Shown in pieces: positions 18,915 to 27,473 of a DNA stretch of 64,000 nt. The notes below the pieces were generated by a model. The model was not told the DNA's origin and did not search any database. It worked only from the letters and a program-made list of their open reading frames with translations. The number at the start of each line of letters is the position of its first letter. Positions within the stretch are counted from its first letter, which is position 1. Origin of the DNA: Gemmatimonadota bacterium (GTDB taxonomy: Bacteria > Gemmatimonadota > Gemmatimonadetes > Gemmatimonadales > Gemmatimonadaceae); assembly GCA_016191225.1 (NCBI GenBank), contig JACPPC010000001.1:1-64000 (forward strand). The letters are read 5' to 3'. The position numbers and the translations under genes were made by a program.

Positions 18915-21900
18915 CTACCGCCCCGTCGGGTTCGCCAGCGTCGACCGGTTGTAGTCGAACTTGATCTCGGGCTCGGCCTTGAGCGAGATGAAGAAGCTGA
19001 AGCTCGCGTTGCCGTTGGGCGACGCGGTGAAGGCGAAGGTCGCCCGCCAGTCGTGCATGTCGCGCTGGAGCGAGATCACCTGCGACGCGAACAGGTTCTT
19101 CTCCACGTCGTAGCTCGACGACCACTGTGCCGCCCACTTCGGCGTCAGGTTGAACGAGTACTGGAACTGGATGTTGGTCACCGCCGGGGTGACGAATACC
19201 ACGCCGCCGTTGGTGGTGTTCTGCTGCGGGTTGAGCGGCGCCTGGCTCGACGGGTCGAGGAGGCAGTTGTCGTAGAGCCGGGTGTCGAGGGTGCGGAGTG
19301 GCAGGCAGACGACGGTCGGGTCGAGCTTCTTCACGTTGCCGCCCACGGGCGTGCGGGTCTTGGTCGAACTGAACGACAGCGACAGCCGCCAGCCCTGCCC
19401 GCTCGGGATCTCGAACTGCTGTGGGCGGATCGCGCCGCCGATCGGCGACGTGCCGGCGGCCAACGACGGCGTGTAACCGGGGGGACGCCCGGCGGTGGAG
19501 GCGTCGGCGGCACCGCGCGTCGTCGCCGTGTCGGCCGCCTTGAGCCCGAGCAGGCGCCGGAACATCCCAATGATCGGCGAGTTCCGGTCGAGCTGCAGGC
19601 CGGCCTGGATCGTCTCGGGGACCGGCTCGAACACGGCCGTGTCGCTGATCACGCTCCCCTGGAACAGCGACCACTGCACCGACAGGCTGAAATTCGGGAG
19701 GAGCTCCGACGCGAAGTTGGCGCTCACGTTCTGCGTCGTGAGGCCCGCCGTCCAGCTCGGCGCCGGCTTGCCCGCGGCCGCGCGAATGCGGCGGACTTCC
19801 TTGAGCTGCTCGAAGTTGTACGAGAAGGGGCTCAGGTTGATCGAGAGGAGCCGCACCTTGCGGCCCTCGCCCGTGTCGCCGGCCGTCCTGATCTTGGCCT
19901 CGAAGTTCTGGTTGAGCTGCAGTGACAGCGCGCTCTGAGCCAGGGATCCGAGGTAGCCGACGCGGGTGTTGCCCGTCGCCGCGAGGTAGTCGTCGGCGAC
20001 GTCGGCCGCGGGGGCGTAGCTGTACGACAGCACCGGCTGCAGCGCATGCCGGATCCGGCCCACCGGGCCGAAGCCGTTGTACAGGGCGAAGAAGGTCGGC
20101 GACATGCCCAGCCCGTAGACGAGCTTCTTGCCCTGGGCGACCCAGCTCCCCCCGCTCAGCTCGGTGCGCACGAGGTAGGCGCCGGGGGCCACGTTCTGCA
20201 GCGACACCGAGGGGGCGATGTTCCACGAACCCTGCGCGATCGACGGCAGCGCGAAGCCGAGGTTCCAGTCGAGGTCGCTGCGAAAGGTGCGGGCGAAGAT
20301 CCGCGTCTCCTTGATCGAGGTGTCGCGCACGTTCACGATCCGCCGCGACTGCGGGTAGTCGAGCGCCCGGTCGCTGAAGTCGAAGCCCAGCCGCAGGTCC
20401 CAGTTCCCGATCTTGAGCGGGGTCTGGAAGCCCATCGCCAGGTCGGTGGTGTTCTGCCTGACCTTCACCGAGTCGATCGTTCCCGTGGGCGTGGTGCGGT
20501 AGCGGTAGCCGAACTCGCCGGCGAGGTCGAGCGCGAGGGTCTGCTGGCTCCGCAGCGAGAACCCGGGCGTCCACGTCAGCCAGCTCGCGAGGGCGATCGG
20601 CTCCGACGAGATGCTGAGGCTGGGGAAGGTCCGGTCGACCTGCGATCGCCCCGGGTATTGCGACTGGCTGCCGCCGATGGCGAGGCTCAGCGGGCCGACA
20701 CGGCGGGTGTAGTTCGCGTCGCTGCGAATGCTCGCCAGGGTCGCCGTGGGGTTGATCGTCGTGTTGCGCTGGACAGTCGTGTTGGAGACGTAGTTGACGT
20801 TGACGTTGAGGTTGCTGGTCTGCGAGAAGCTCTGCTGGTGGTTCCAGTGGGCATTGAGGGTCGTCGCATCGTCGGTCTGCCGGAGGTAGCCGAGGCCGAT
20901 GCCGCCGGTCATGAACCGCGACAGCCACCGGTACCGCCACTCGCCGTTCACCCGGGTGAACCCGTAGCCCCCTGCCGGCGGCCGTGTCCCCGAGCGGTAG
21001 TCCATCGCCACCGTCGCGTCCATGTAGTCGCTCAGCGCGAAGTAGTAGCCGAGGTTCTCGACCATGCGCTGGTAGGTGCTCGAGTTGCGCACCAGTTCGC
21101 TGAAGCCGAACCGCGGCACCAGCATCCCGCTCCGGCGCCCCTGCCGCATGTCCTGGAAGATGAACGGGAACCAGGCCACCGGGATGTCGGCGATGTACAG
21201 CACCGCCGGCCGCGCGACCATCATCCCGCCGGACACGACCTTCATCTCGCCGGCCGAGAAGTGATAGTGCGGCGTCGTGTCCTGGCAACTCGTGATCGTC
21301 CCGCCGCTCGCGTAGAACACCTGCTTCTTGCGCTCGAGGGTGTCGGTGACGGTCGTGTCCTCGCGCGCCACCAGCGCCGCCTGGTGGCCGAAGACGACCC
21401 ACTTGCTCCCCTTGTTGTCGACCTTCGTCTCGAGCCCCTCGGCCACCCCGCGCCCCTCGGAGATGTCGTACCGGAGCCCCCCGCGCGCCACGACGTCCTC
21501 GTTGTTGGCGTCAGGGTCGCGCAGCTTGACCGTGTCGCCGCGCGCGAAGACCATCTGCGTCGAGTCGTTGTAGGTCACCGTGTCGCCGACGAGCAGCGTC
21601 CGCACCCGGTTCACCGCCGCCGGCCTCCCCGACAGCCGCAGGTCGCGCCGCGTGGCGTCGAACAGGACCCGGTTGCCCTGGTAGCGCGTCACGTGGAATC
21701 CCTTGCGGGCGATCAGCGCGTCCATCACCGAGTCGGTCGGCTCCCACTGCACGAGCTCGGCCTTGCGACCGGTGTCGCCGGGGGCCGCCACCGGCCTGCG
21801 CCGCGTCGTGTCGCCGCGGACGCCCGCCCGCGCGCTGTCGCCCGGGACCGCGGCACGAGCGGCCGGGAGTGCCCCCGCCTGCTGTGCCCCCGCCCCGCCG

Positions 21901-21971
21901 GGCCAGGCGACCGAGGCGCCGGCGAGGCACAGCGCCAGCAGGCGCCGGCCGCCCCGAGCGCCCCCGGTCAC
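18915..21971 (-). CDS. lptD: LPS-assembly outer-membrane protein, LptD/OstA family
   Basis: A 1018-residue protein. It has a signal peptide (RRLLALCLAGASVAWPGGAGAQ). A periplasmic OstA-like beta-jellyroll spans about 90-270, with VLFDATRRDLRLSGRPA, VTYNDSTQMVFARGDTVKLR and GHQAALVARED. A long C-terminal beta-barrel follows, rich in alternating aromatic strands and ending KFDYNRSTLANPTGR. LptD forms the outer-membrane pore that inserts lipopolysaccharide. The GTG start overlaps the tatC stop (GTGA). LptE is not seen. It is larger than the E. coli protein (about 780 residues) and the barrel is divergent, so the family call rests mainly on the N-terminal domain. Last gene of the Tol-Pal operon. 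Confidence 0.85.
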   Translation of the reverse strand: MTGGARGGRRLLALCLAGASVAWPGGAGAQQAGALPAARAAVPGDSARAGVRGDTTRRRPVAAPGDTGRKAELVQWEPTDSVMDALIARKGFHVTRYQGNRVLFDATRRDLRLSGRPAAVNRVRTLLVGDTVTYNDSTQMVFARGDTVKLRDPDANNEDVVARGGLRYDISEGRGVAEGLETKVDNKGSKWVVFGHQAALVAREDTTVTDTLERKKQVFYASGGTITSCQDTTPHYHFSAGEMKVVSGGMMVARPAVLYIADIPVAWFPFIFQDMRQGRRSGMLVPRFGFSELVRNSSTYQRMVENLGYYFALSDYMDATVAMDYRSGTRPPAGGYGFTRVNGEWRYRWLSRFMTGGIGLGYLRQTDDATTLNAHWNHQQSFSQTSNLNVNVNYVSNTTVQRNTTINPTATLASIRSDANYTRRVGPLSLAIGGSQSQYPGRSQVDRTFPSLSISSEPIALASWLTWTPGFSLRSQQTLALDLAGEFGYRYRTTPTGTIDSVKVRQNTTDLAMGFQTPLKIGNWDLRLGFDFSDRALDYPQSRRIVNVRDTSIKETRIFARTFRSDLDWNLGFALPSIAQGSWNIAPSVSLQNVAPGAYLVRTELSGGSWVAQGKKLVYGLGMSPTFFALYNGFGPVGRIRHALQPVLSYSYAPAADVADDYLAATGNTRVGYLGSLAQSALSLQLNQNFEAKIRTAGDTGEGRKVRLLSINLSPFSYNFEQLKEVRRIRAAAGKPAPSWTAGLTTQNVSANFASELLPNFSLSVQWSLFQGSVISDTAVFEPVPETIQAGLQLDRNSPIIGMFRRLLGLKAADTATTRGAADASTAGRPPGYTPSLAAGTSPIGGAIRPQQFEIPSGQGWRLSLSFSSTKTRTPVGGNVKKLDPTVVCLPLRTLDTRLYDNCLLDPSSQAPLNPQQNTTNGGVVFVTPAVTNIQFQYSFNLTPKWAAQWSSSYDVEKNLFASQVISLQRDMHDWRATFAFTASPNGNASFSFFISLKAEPEIKFDYNRSTLANPTGR

Positions 21972-22738
21972 GCCGGTGCCTCGTCCTCGAGCGCCTCGCG
22001 GCGCCGCTTGCGGCGCTGCACGAGGTACGACAGCCAGATGCTCACCTCGTACAGCAGGTACAGCGGCACCGCCATCGTCGCCGAGGCGATCAGCAGGTCC
22101 CCGGGCGTCAGCACCGCGCCGGCGACCACGCAGCCCACCGCCGCGTGGCGGCGGAACTTCGCCAGGAACTGCGGCGTGACCACCCCCAGCGCCGACAGCA
22201 GGAGGATCACGATCGGCAGCTCGAAGCTCGCGCCGAAGGCGAGCACCATGCTGATCACGAAGCCGAAGTACTCGCTGGCGGTGATCATCGGCTCGAGCGA
22301 GCCGCTCTGGAAGGTCATCAGGAACTGCAGCGCCAGCGGCAGCACGTAGAAGTAGCACATCGCCGCGCCGGCGCCGAAGAGGAAGATCGCCGCCACGAAC
22401 ACCGGCACCACCACCCGCCGCTCGTGCTGGTACAGCGCCGGGGCGAGGAACCCCCACCCCTGCCAGATGATCACCGGCAGCGCGATCACCGCACCCAGGG
22501 CCAGCGAGGCGCTGAGCACGATCTGGAAGGCGTCGCCGGGGTGCGTGAACACCAGCTTGCGCCCCTGCAGGAAGGGCTGGATCGGCTGCGCCATGTAGCC
22601 GATCACGTCGAACTTGACCAGCAGCACGAAGGCGACGAACACCGCGACCACGTACGTGAGCGCGACCCAGACGAGCCGCCAGCGCAGCTCCTCGAGGTGC
22701 TCGAGGAAGGGCATTTCCCCCTCGCCGCGCATCGCCAC
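21968..22738 (-). CDS. tatC: Sec-independent protein translocase TatC
   Basis: A 256-residue polytopic inner-membrane protein with six predicted helices. It is the receptor for twin-arginine signal peptides. Family signatures are MPFLEHLEELRWRL at the N-terminus, FTHPGDAFQI, FGFVISMVLAFGASFELP and AVLTPGDLLIA. It follows cpoB with no spacer (cpoB stop at 22739) and overlaps lptD by 4 bases. Its partner tatA lies about 13 kb away at 9018-9257. Confidence 0.97.
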   Translation of the reverse strand: MAMRGEGEMPFLEHLEELRWRLVWVALTYVVAVFVAFVLLVKFDVIGYMAQPIQPFLQGRKLVFTHPGDAFQIVLSASLALGAVIALPVIIWQGWGFLAPALYQHERRVVVPVFVAAIFLFGAGAAMCYFYVLPLALQFLMTFQSGSLEPMITASEYFGFVISMVLAFGASFELPIVILLLSALGVVTPQFLAKFRRHAAVGCVVAGAVLTPGDLLIASATMAVPLYLLYEVSIWLSYLVQRRKRRREALEDEAPA

Positions 22739-23554
22739 CTACCTGAGGAGCTTGAGCCGGTCGGCGGCGAGCACCGCCTCGTCCGACTGCGGGAACCTCG
22801 CCACCACGCTCGCCAGCGCCGCCTTCGCCTCGGCCGTCTTCCCCGCCGCGAGGAGCACGAGGGCGTGCTTGTACGTCGCCGTCGACGCCTTGGGCGACGG
22901 CGGCTGCCGCGCGATCACCAGCCGGTACACCGAGTCGGCCGACGTGCTGTTGCCCTCGGCCGCGAACGACTCGGCCACGTAGAACTGCGCCAGCTGCGCC
23001 GCGTCGCTCTCCGGGAAGCGCGCCAGGAGGTCGCCAAATCCGGCGCGCGCCGACCCCGCGCTGCCGCGCCGCAGCTGCTCGAGGGCGAGCTGCAGCAGCT
23101 GGTTCGGGCCGGGGCTGCCGGCCCCGCGCCCGCTGTCGGCGCCCGCCGCGCCCGCACCGACCGGCGCCCCGCCGCGGTCCTCGAGGCCCGCCCGCAACTC
23201 CTGCAGCCGGCGCTGGCTCTGGCCCGTCAGTTCCTGGATCTGGATCAGCTGCTGCTGCATGAGCCGGAACTCGTCGCGGCTGTCCCCCTGCCACCTGGCC
23301 ATGCGGGCACTCAGGGCGCGCATCGAGTCGGAGGCCGACTTGAGCGCGGCGAGCGCCGCCGCGAGCTGCACCGTGCGCGCCGAGTCGTTGCGGGCCGCCT
23401 CGGCACGCACCACCGCCACGTCGGCCTGCAGCACCCGCAGGTCGTTCTGCGTGGCGAGGCAACCGGCGAGCGACGCGGCCGCGAGCGCCGCCGCGGCCCG
23501 CAGCGGGCGGCGGGTGGCGACGGACCTCGCGGCGCTCCGCGGCGTTCGGGTCAC
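22739..23554 (-). CDS. cpoB: Tol-Pal accessory lipoprotein CpoB (YbgF)
   Basis: A 271-residue protein. A signal peptide ends in the lipobox SLAGC with Cys32. A coiled coil follows (about 38-125, VLQADVAVVRAEAARNDSAR, then MQQQLIQIQELTGQSQRRLQ). C-terminal TPRs fill about 150-271 (NQLLQLALEQLRRGSAGSAR, ARFPESDAAQLAQFYVAESF). This coiled coil plus TPR plan is CpoB/YbgF, which coordinates outer-membrane constriction with peptidoglycan synthesis. The E. coli protein is periplasmic and not lipidated, so the lipobox is a difference. The GTG overlaps the pal stop by 4 bases. Confidence 0.85.
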   Translation of the reverse strand: MTRTPRSAARSVATRRPLRAAAALAAASLAGCLATQNDLRVLQADVAVVRAEAARNDSARTVQLAAALAALKSASDSMRALSARMARWQGDSRDEFRLMQQQLIQIQELTGQSQRRLQELRAGLEDRGGAPVGAGAAGADSGRGAGSPGPNQLLQLALEQLRRGSAGSARAGFGDLLARFPESDAAQLAQFYVAESFAAEGNSTSADSVYRLVIARQPPSPKASTATYKHALVLLAAGKTAEAKAALASVVARFPQSDEAVLAADRLKLLR

Positions 23555-24213
23555 CTCGGGCCCTGCAGCCCCTCGCCGCCGGCGAGGATCTCGAACTCGC
23601 CGCGGCGGTTGCGGGCCCGCGCCGCGTCGTCCTCCCCGGGCGCCGCCGGCCGCTCGCGGCCAAAGCTCACCACGTCGATGCGCGCCTCGGCCACCCCGCG
23701 GTCGGTGAAGTAGCGCTTGAGCGCGGCGGCGCGGCGCTGGCCCAGCGCGAGGTTGTACTCGTCGGACCCGCGCTCGTCGGTGTGCCCCTGGATCCGGACG
23801 CGCAGCGACGGGTTGGCGCCGAGAATCGGCAGCTTGAGCTCGAGGGCCGCCCGCGTGTCGTCGCGCACGTCGGACTTGTCGTAGTCGAAGTACACCGTGG
23901 CGAGCAGCACCTGCTTGAGCTCGGCCGCCGTCTTCGACGCCAGCGCCCTCACCGCGGCGATGCTGTCGTCGCGGACCTTGCGCAGCGCCGCCTCGCGGGC
24001 CGCGTCGCGCGCGGCGACGGCCCGCGCCACCGAGTCCCGCGCCGCCGCCCGCGCGGCGGAATCGCCGCCGGTGGCCGCCGCTATGCCGGCCGTCGGTCCC
24101 GGCGGCACTGCGGCGGGAGCGGGCGCCGTCTCGGGCTTCTTGCTGCACGCGGCGGCCAGCAGGGCGGCGCCAAGCGCCAGCGCCATGCCCCGCCGCGACA
24201 TCTGCTGCGTCAT
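23551..24213 (-). CDS. pal: Peptidoglycan-associated lipoprotein Pal
   Basis: A 220-residue outer-membrane lipoprotein. The lipobox is LLAAACSKK (Cys23). An Ala/Arg-rich helical linker spans about 50-100. The OmpA-like domain (about 105-212) starts ATVYFDYDKSDVRDDTRAAL and contains the diaminopimelate-binding motif QGHTDERGSDEYNLALGQRRA. It tethers the outer membrane to peptidoglycan and binds TolB. It follows tolB after 33 bases. The C-terminus (AGGEGLQGPR) runs slightly past the usual end. Confidence 0.97.
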   Translation of the reverse strand: MTQQMSRRGMALALGAALLAAACSKKPETAPAPAAVPPGPTAGIAAATGGDSAARAAARDSVARAVAARDAAREAALRKVRDDSIAAVRALASKTAAELKQVLLATVYFDYDKSDVRDDTRAALELKLPILGANPSLRVRIQGHTDERGSDEYNLALGQRRAAALKRYFTDRGVAEARIDVVSFGRERPAAPGEDDAARARNRRGEFEILAGGEGLQGPR

Positions 24214-24246
24214 CCGGGTCTCCCTCGCTGCATGTGGTCCCGCCTG

Positions 24247-25554
24247 CTATTTCGGCGCGCCGAGCCGCGGCGACCACGCCGCCAGCCGGGCGCCACGATC
24301 GTGCGTCAGCTGCCGCACGCGCCCCGTCTCCACGTCCACCACGAACAACTCCGCCCCCCCCGTGCGGTTCGACGTGAACGCGAGGTGGCGTCCGTCCGGC
24401 GCCCACGAGGGATCCTCGTTCTTGCCCTCGCTCGTCAGCACCTTCACGCCCCGGTCGCGCAGCGTGATCACCGCCACCTGGAAGAGCCCGTCCACCCGCG
24501 CCTGGAAGGCGATCGCGCGACCGTCCGGCGACCAGTCGGGACTCGCCCGGTAATTCTGCTCGTCGAACGCGAAGTCGGTGAGCAGCTCGACGTTCGTGCC
24601 GTCGAGGTCGGAAATATACACCTCGGGACGTCCCGACCTCCCCGACGTGAACGCCACCCGCAGGCCGTCCGGGCTCACCGTCGGCGAGGTGTTGTCGCTG
24701 CCGCGGCCGACCGTCACGCGGCGCGCCGGATCGTCGCCGGAAAGCCGAGCCGCCCAGAGGTCCGTCCCTTCCTCACGGCCATGGGCATACACCACCGTCT
24801 CGCCGTCGGGGGCGAAGGCCGGCGTGATGTTGAGCCCCGCCGGCGTCGCCCCGATCGTGCGCAGCCTGCCGGTGGCGAGCTCCTTCACCACGATCCGCGA
24901 GCCGGCGTCGCCGATCGCGCTCCACGCCAGCGCTCCCCCGTCGGGCCGCCAGGCGGGCGAGAGGGCGCTCCCTTCCGACACCGCCTCGGTGACCGCGCCG
25001 TCGGCGTCGATCGCCCACACCCGCCCGCCGCGCACGTAGGCCACCCGCGTGGCCGCCACGCCGGCCGTGCCGGTGATGGTCCGCTCGACCTCATCGGCCA
25101 TCCGGTGCACCGACTGGCGCCAGGCCCGCGACGGCGCCGGCGACACGAGCGCGGCCTCGCGCGACTCGATCGCCCGCTGGGCCCCCACGTCGTGCACCGT
25201 GACGCGGACCCGCCCCCCGGCGAGGGGCTCGCACTGCACGAGCGCCGCCGCGCCCAGCCGGGCCAGGAGGGCGTAGTTGGGCGTGGTGGCGGAGGCTGTT
25301 CCCGCCGCGAGCACCCCCGCGCCGGCGATCACCGTCACCCGATCGCCGTAGTCGAGGTCGCGCTGCACGATCGCCTGCACCGAGTCGCCGAAGGCCCCGG
25401 CGACCGGCGCCACGATCACCCCCGGCTTGGTGCCCGGTGCATAGGTGAGACCGATCCGGACGCCGCGCGCCGGGTCCTGTGAGCGGAGCGCGGCGGGCAG
25501 GAGCGCGCCGCCGGCGAGCATCGCCGCGGCGCTCCACATGCGTCCGCCCCTCAT
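24247..25554 (-). CDS. tolB: Tol-Pal system periplasmic beta-propeller protein TolB
   Basis: A 435-residue periplasmic protein. It has a signal peptide (MWSAAAMLAGGALLPAALRS), an N-terminal alpha/beta domain to about 165, then a six-bladed propeller with WD40-like PD40 repeats (SPTVSPDGLRVAFTSGR, SPDWSPDGRAIAF, DPSWAPDGRHLAFTSNRTGG). TolB binds Pal and relays TolA-driven energy. The ATG at 25554 overlaps the tolA stop (ATGA); an in-frame ATG at 25539 is possible. Confidence 0.94.
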   Translation of the reverse strand: MRGGRMWSAAAMLAGGALLPAALRSQDPARGVRIGLTYAPGTKPGVIVAPVAGAFGDSVQAIVQRDLDYGDRVTVIAGAGVLAAGTASATTPNYALLARLGAAALVQCEPLAGGRVRVTVHDVGAQRAIESREAALVSPAPSRAWRQSVHRMADEVERTITGTAGVAATRVAYVRGGRVWAIDADGAVTEAVSEGSALSPAWRPDGGALAWSAIGDAGSRIVVKELATGRLRTIGATPAGLNITPAFAPDGETVVYAHGREEGTDLWAARLSGDDPARRVTVGRGSDNTSPTVSPDGLRVAFTSGRSGRPEVYISDLDGTNVELLTDFAFDEQNYRASPDWSPDGRAIAFQARVDGLFQVAVITLRDRGVKVLTSEGKNEDPSWAPDGRHLAFTSNRTGGAELFVVDVETGRVRQLTHDRGARLAAWSPRLGAPK

Positions 25555-26333
25555 CGCACCAGCCGCGGGTCGAACGAGAAGGTCACCGGCAGCACGTCGT
25601 CCGCGAAGTCGGCCGGCAGGGCGCCGAACGACTTCGAGCGCGCCGCCGCCTCGATCGCCCCCTGGGCCTCGAGGTCGAACGCGTACGACCCCGACCGCGT
25701 CACGAAGCGCAGGTTGGTCACGGAACCGTCTCGGCGAATGAGGAAGGCGACCTCGCACCGCAGCGAGGCCGCGGGCGATCGGGGCCGGAAGTTCAGCGCG
25801 ATCTGCCGCACGATGTTCGACAGGTACCCCGGAAAGGAGAACGCGGTCCCATCCGTTCGCACCGTCGCCACGTCCGCCCCCCTGTCTCCCGTCGGCCCCC
25901 CGCCGGCAACCGCGGCGGCCGTCCTGGCCGGTGCCGGAGCGGTGGACGGCGGGCTCGGTGGTGCCGCCGGCCCGGCCGCGCGGGACACCGGCGTCGCGGC
26001 GCGTGCCCCCCTCGGTGGCTTGACCGGCTTCGCCTTGGCGAGGGGAATCGCCTTGCCGCTGGTGCGCGCCTTGGCCGCCGGCACAGCCGGCGGCGGCGTG
26101 GCGCGTGACCGCGCTGCGCCCGGAGTCGGGTCCACCGGCGACGCGGGCTCCGCCGGGCGCACCTCGCCGATGGCGCGTGGCCCGGCCGGCGCGGCGATGA
26201 GTTCCACGCTGTACAATGGCGGCAACGGAGGCATCGCGGGGCGGATCGCCACCAGCGCGATCGCGACGACGTGCAGCGCCACCGACGCCGCGATCGGGCC
26301 GGAGAGCCGCGCCCCGCCGCGCCCCGCCGTCAT
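25551..26333 (-). CDS. tolA: TolA/TonB-family energy-transducing protein
   Basis: A 260-residue protein with one N-terminal membrane helix (about 12-30, IAASVALHVVAIALVAIRP). A Pro/Ala/Lys-rich periplasmic linker spans about 50-165. The C-terminal domain (about 165-258) contains FPGYLSNIVRQIALNFRPR and EVAFLIRRDGSVTNLRFVTRSG, typical of the TonB/TolA C-terminal fold. Placement between tolR and tolB makes TolA the likely name although the sequence is also TonB-like. It would span the periplasm and pull on TolB/Pal using TolQR energy. Confidence 0.85.
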   Translation of the reverse strand: MTAGRGGARLSGPIAASVALHVVAIALVAIRPAMPPLPPLYSVELIAAPAGPRAIGEVRPAEPASPVDPTPGAARSRATPPPAVPAAKARTSGKAIPLAKAKPVKPPRGARAATPVSRAAGPAAPPSPPSTAPAPARTAAAVAGGGPTGDRGADVATVRTDGTAFSFPGYLSNIVRQIALNFRPRSPAASLRCEVAFLIRRDGSVTNLRFVTRSGSYAFDLEAQGAIEAAARSKSFGALPADFADDVLPVTFSFDPRLVR

Positions 26334-26743
26334 GGCACCCGCTCCGGCTCGGCCACCAGCCCGACGCCGTTCACGCCGGCGGCCCGCATGATCGCCAGCA
26401 CCTCGACGACACGGCCGTACGGCACACCCTGGTCGGCGCGCAGGTAGGCCCCTTCCTTGCCGCGGTCGCGGGCGAGCGCCTTGAAGCTCGCGCGGAACTC
26501 CGCGAGCGAGAGGGGCGTCTCGTCCACGAATATCTGCCCCTGGCGGTTGACCGACACCGCGAGGCCGCCCTTGGGCTCGAGTGGCCTGGCCTCGGCGCGC
26601 GGCAGGTCGACGTCCACCCCGCCCTGCATGATCGGCGCCGCGATCATGAAGATGATCATCAGCAGCATCATCACGTCGATCAGCGAGACGACGTTGATCT
26701 CGGCATTCAGCGGCGTTCCCTCGGCGCGGCGGCGGCGCCCCAT
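26330..26743 (-). CDS. tolR: TolR/ExbD-family proton-channel subunit
   Basis: A 137-residue protein with a short cytoplasmic N-terminus, one membrane helix with the essential proton-carrying Asp23 (NVVSLIDVMMLLMIIFM), and a periplasmic domain ending in YGRVVEVLAIMRAAGVNGVG. It forms the proton-driven motor with TolQ. It starts one base after the tolQ stop and overlaps tolA by 4 bases. Confidence 0.95.
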   Translation of the reverse strand: MGRRRRAEGTPLNAEINVVSLIDVMMLLMIIFMIAAPIMQGGVDVDLPRAEARPLEPKGGLAVSVNRQGQIFVDETPLSLAEFRASFKALARDRGKEGAYLRADQGVPYGRVVEVLAIMRAAGVNGVGLVAEPERVP

Positions 26744-26744
26744 C

Positions 26745-27473
26745 CTAGATCCGTCCCTCGCGCGCGAGGAGCGCGATCAGCTCCGAGCCATAGCCCTCGA
26801 GTTCGCGCTCCACGCGGTTGAGCCGGTTGGCGAAGATGTTGTAGCCGAACGCGGCCGGGATCGCGACGGTGAGCGCGGCCGCCGTCGCCACCAGCGCCGT
26901 GGCGATGCCGGGGGCCACCGCGCCGATGTTCCCCGACCCCTTCGTGGCGAGGCCGAGGAACGAGTTGATGATGCCCAGCACCGTGCCCAGCAGCCCGATC
27001 AGCGGCGACACCGAGCCGATGCTGGCGAGGGCCGGCACCCAGCGTGCCAGCAGGTCGCGCTCCGCGCCCGCCTCGGCGTCGAGCAACTCGCGCAAGGCCT
27101 CGACCTGCCCGGCACTGAGGACGGCCGGCCGGGTCACGCTGGCCTCGCCCCCGCTCGGCCGCGTGGCGGCCAGGAACTGCACCGCCCGCTCGGTCACCCG
27201 CGTGAACGGCGAAGGTGGCATCCGGCGCGCGAGTCCCGACGCCCCCTCGAGCCGCTCGACCGCGGCAAATTCGTCGTGAAAGCGCCTCGATGCCGCCCGC
27301 AGCCGCGAGAACTCGATCCACTTGGCGAACATGATGCCCCAGCTCAGCAGCGAAAGGACGCCGAGCACGATCAGCACCGCACGCTCCGTTCCGCTCGCGC
27401 CGGTGACCATCTCCCACGGCGTGCCCGGCAGGGCGCCGCCGACCTGCGCGAGGGGCGCCGCGGCGCCCCTCAC
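26745..27473 (-). CDS. tolQ: TolQ/ExbB-family proton-channel subunit
   Basis: A 242-residue inner-membrane protein with three predicted helices: about 30-46 (ERAVLIVLGVLSLLSWGIMF), 148-170 (IGSVSPLIGLLGTVLGIINS) and 184-208 (GIATALVATAAALTVAIPAAF). The conserved GLLGTVLGI and TALVATAAALTVAIPA stretches are classic ExbB/TolQ. The GTG at 27473 overlaps the galE-like stop (GTGA) but sits at the edge of a perfect 22-bp palindrome; ATG at 27411 (MVTGASGTERAV) is a credible alternative start and would match the family length better. Confidence 0.93.
   Translation of the reverse strand: MRGAAAPLAQVGGALPGTPWEMVTGASGTERAVLIVLGVLSLLSWGIMFAKWIEFSRLRAASRRFHDEFAAVERLEGASGLARRMPPSPFTRVTERAVQFLAATRPSGGEASVTRPAVLSAGQVEALRELLDAEAGAERDLLARWVPALASIGSVSPLIGLLGTVLGIINSFLGLATKGSGNIGAVAPGIATALVATAAALTVAIPAAFGYNIFANRLNRVERELEGYGSELIALLAREGRI
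27450..27471. repeat. Perfect 22-bp palindrome at the galE/tolQ junction
   Basis: The half-site GAGGGGCGCCG is repeated exactly in reverse complement over 27450-27471. It covers the galE stop codon edge and codons 2-8 of tolQ if translation starts at GTG 27473. As RNA it would form a strong hairpin next to the start; as DNA it could be an operator. Confidence 0.7.
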
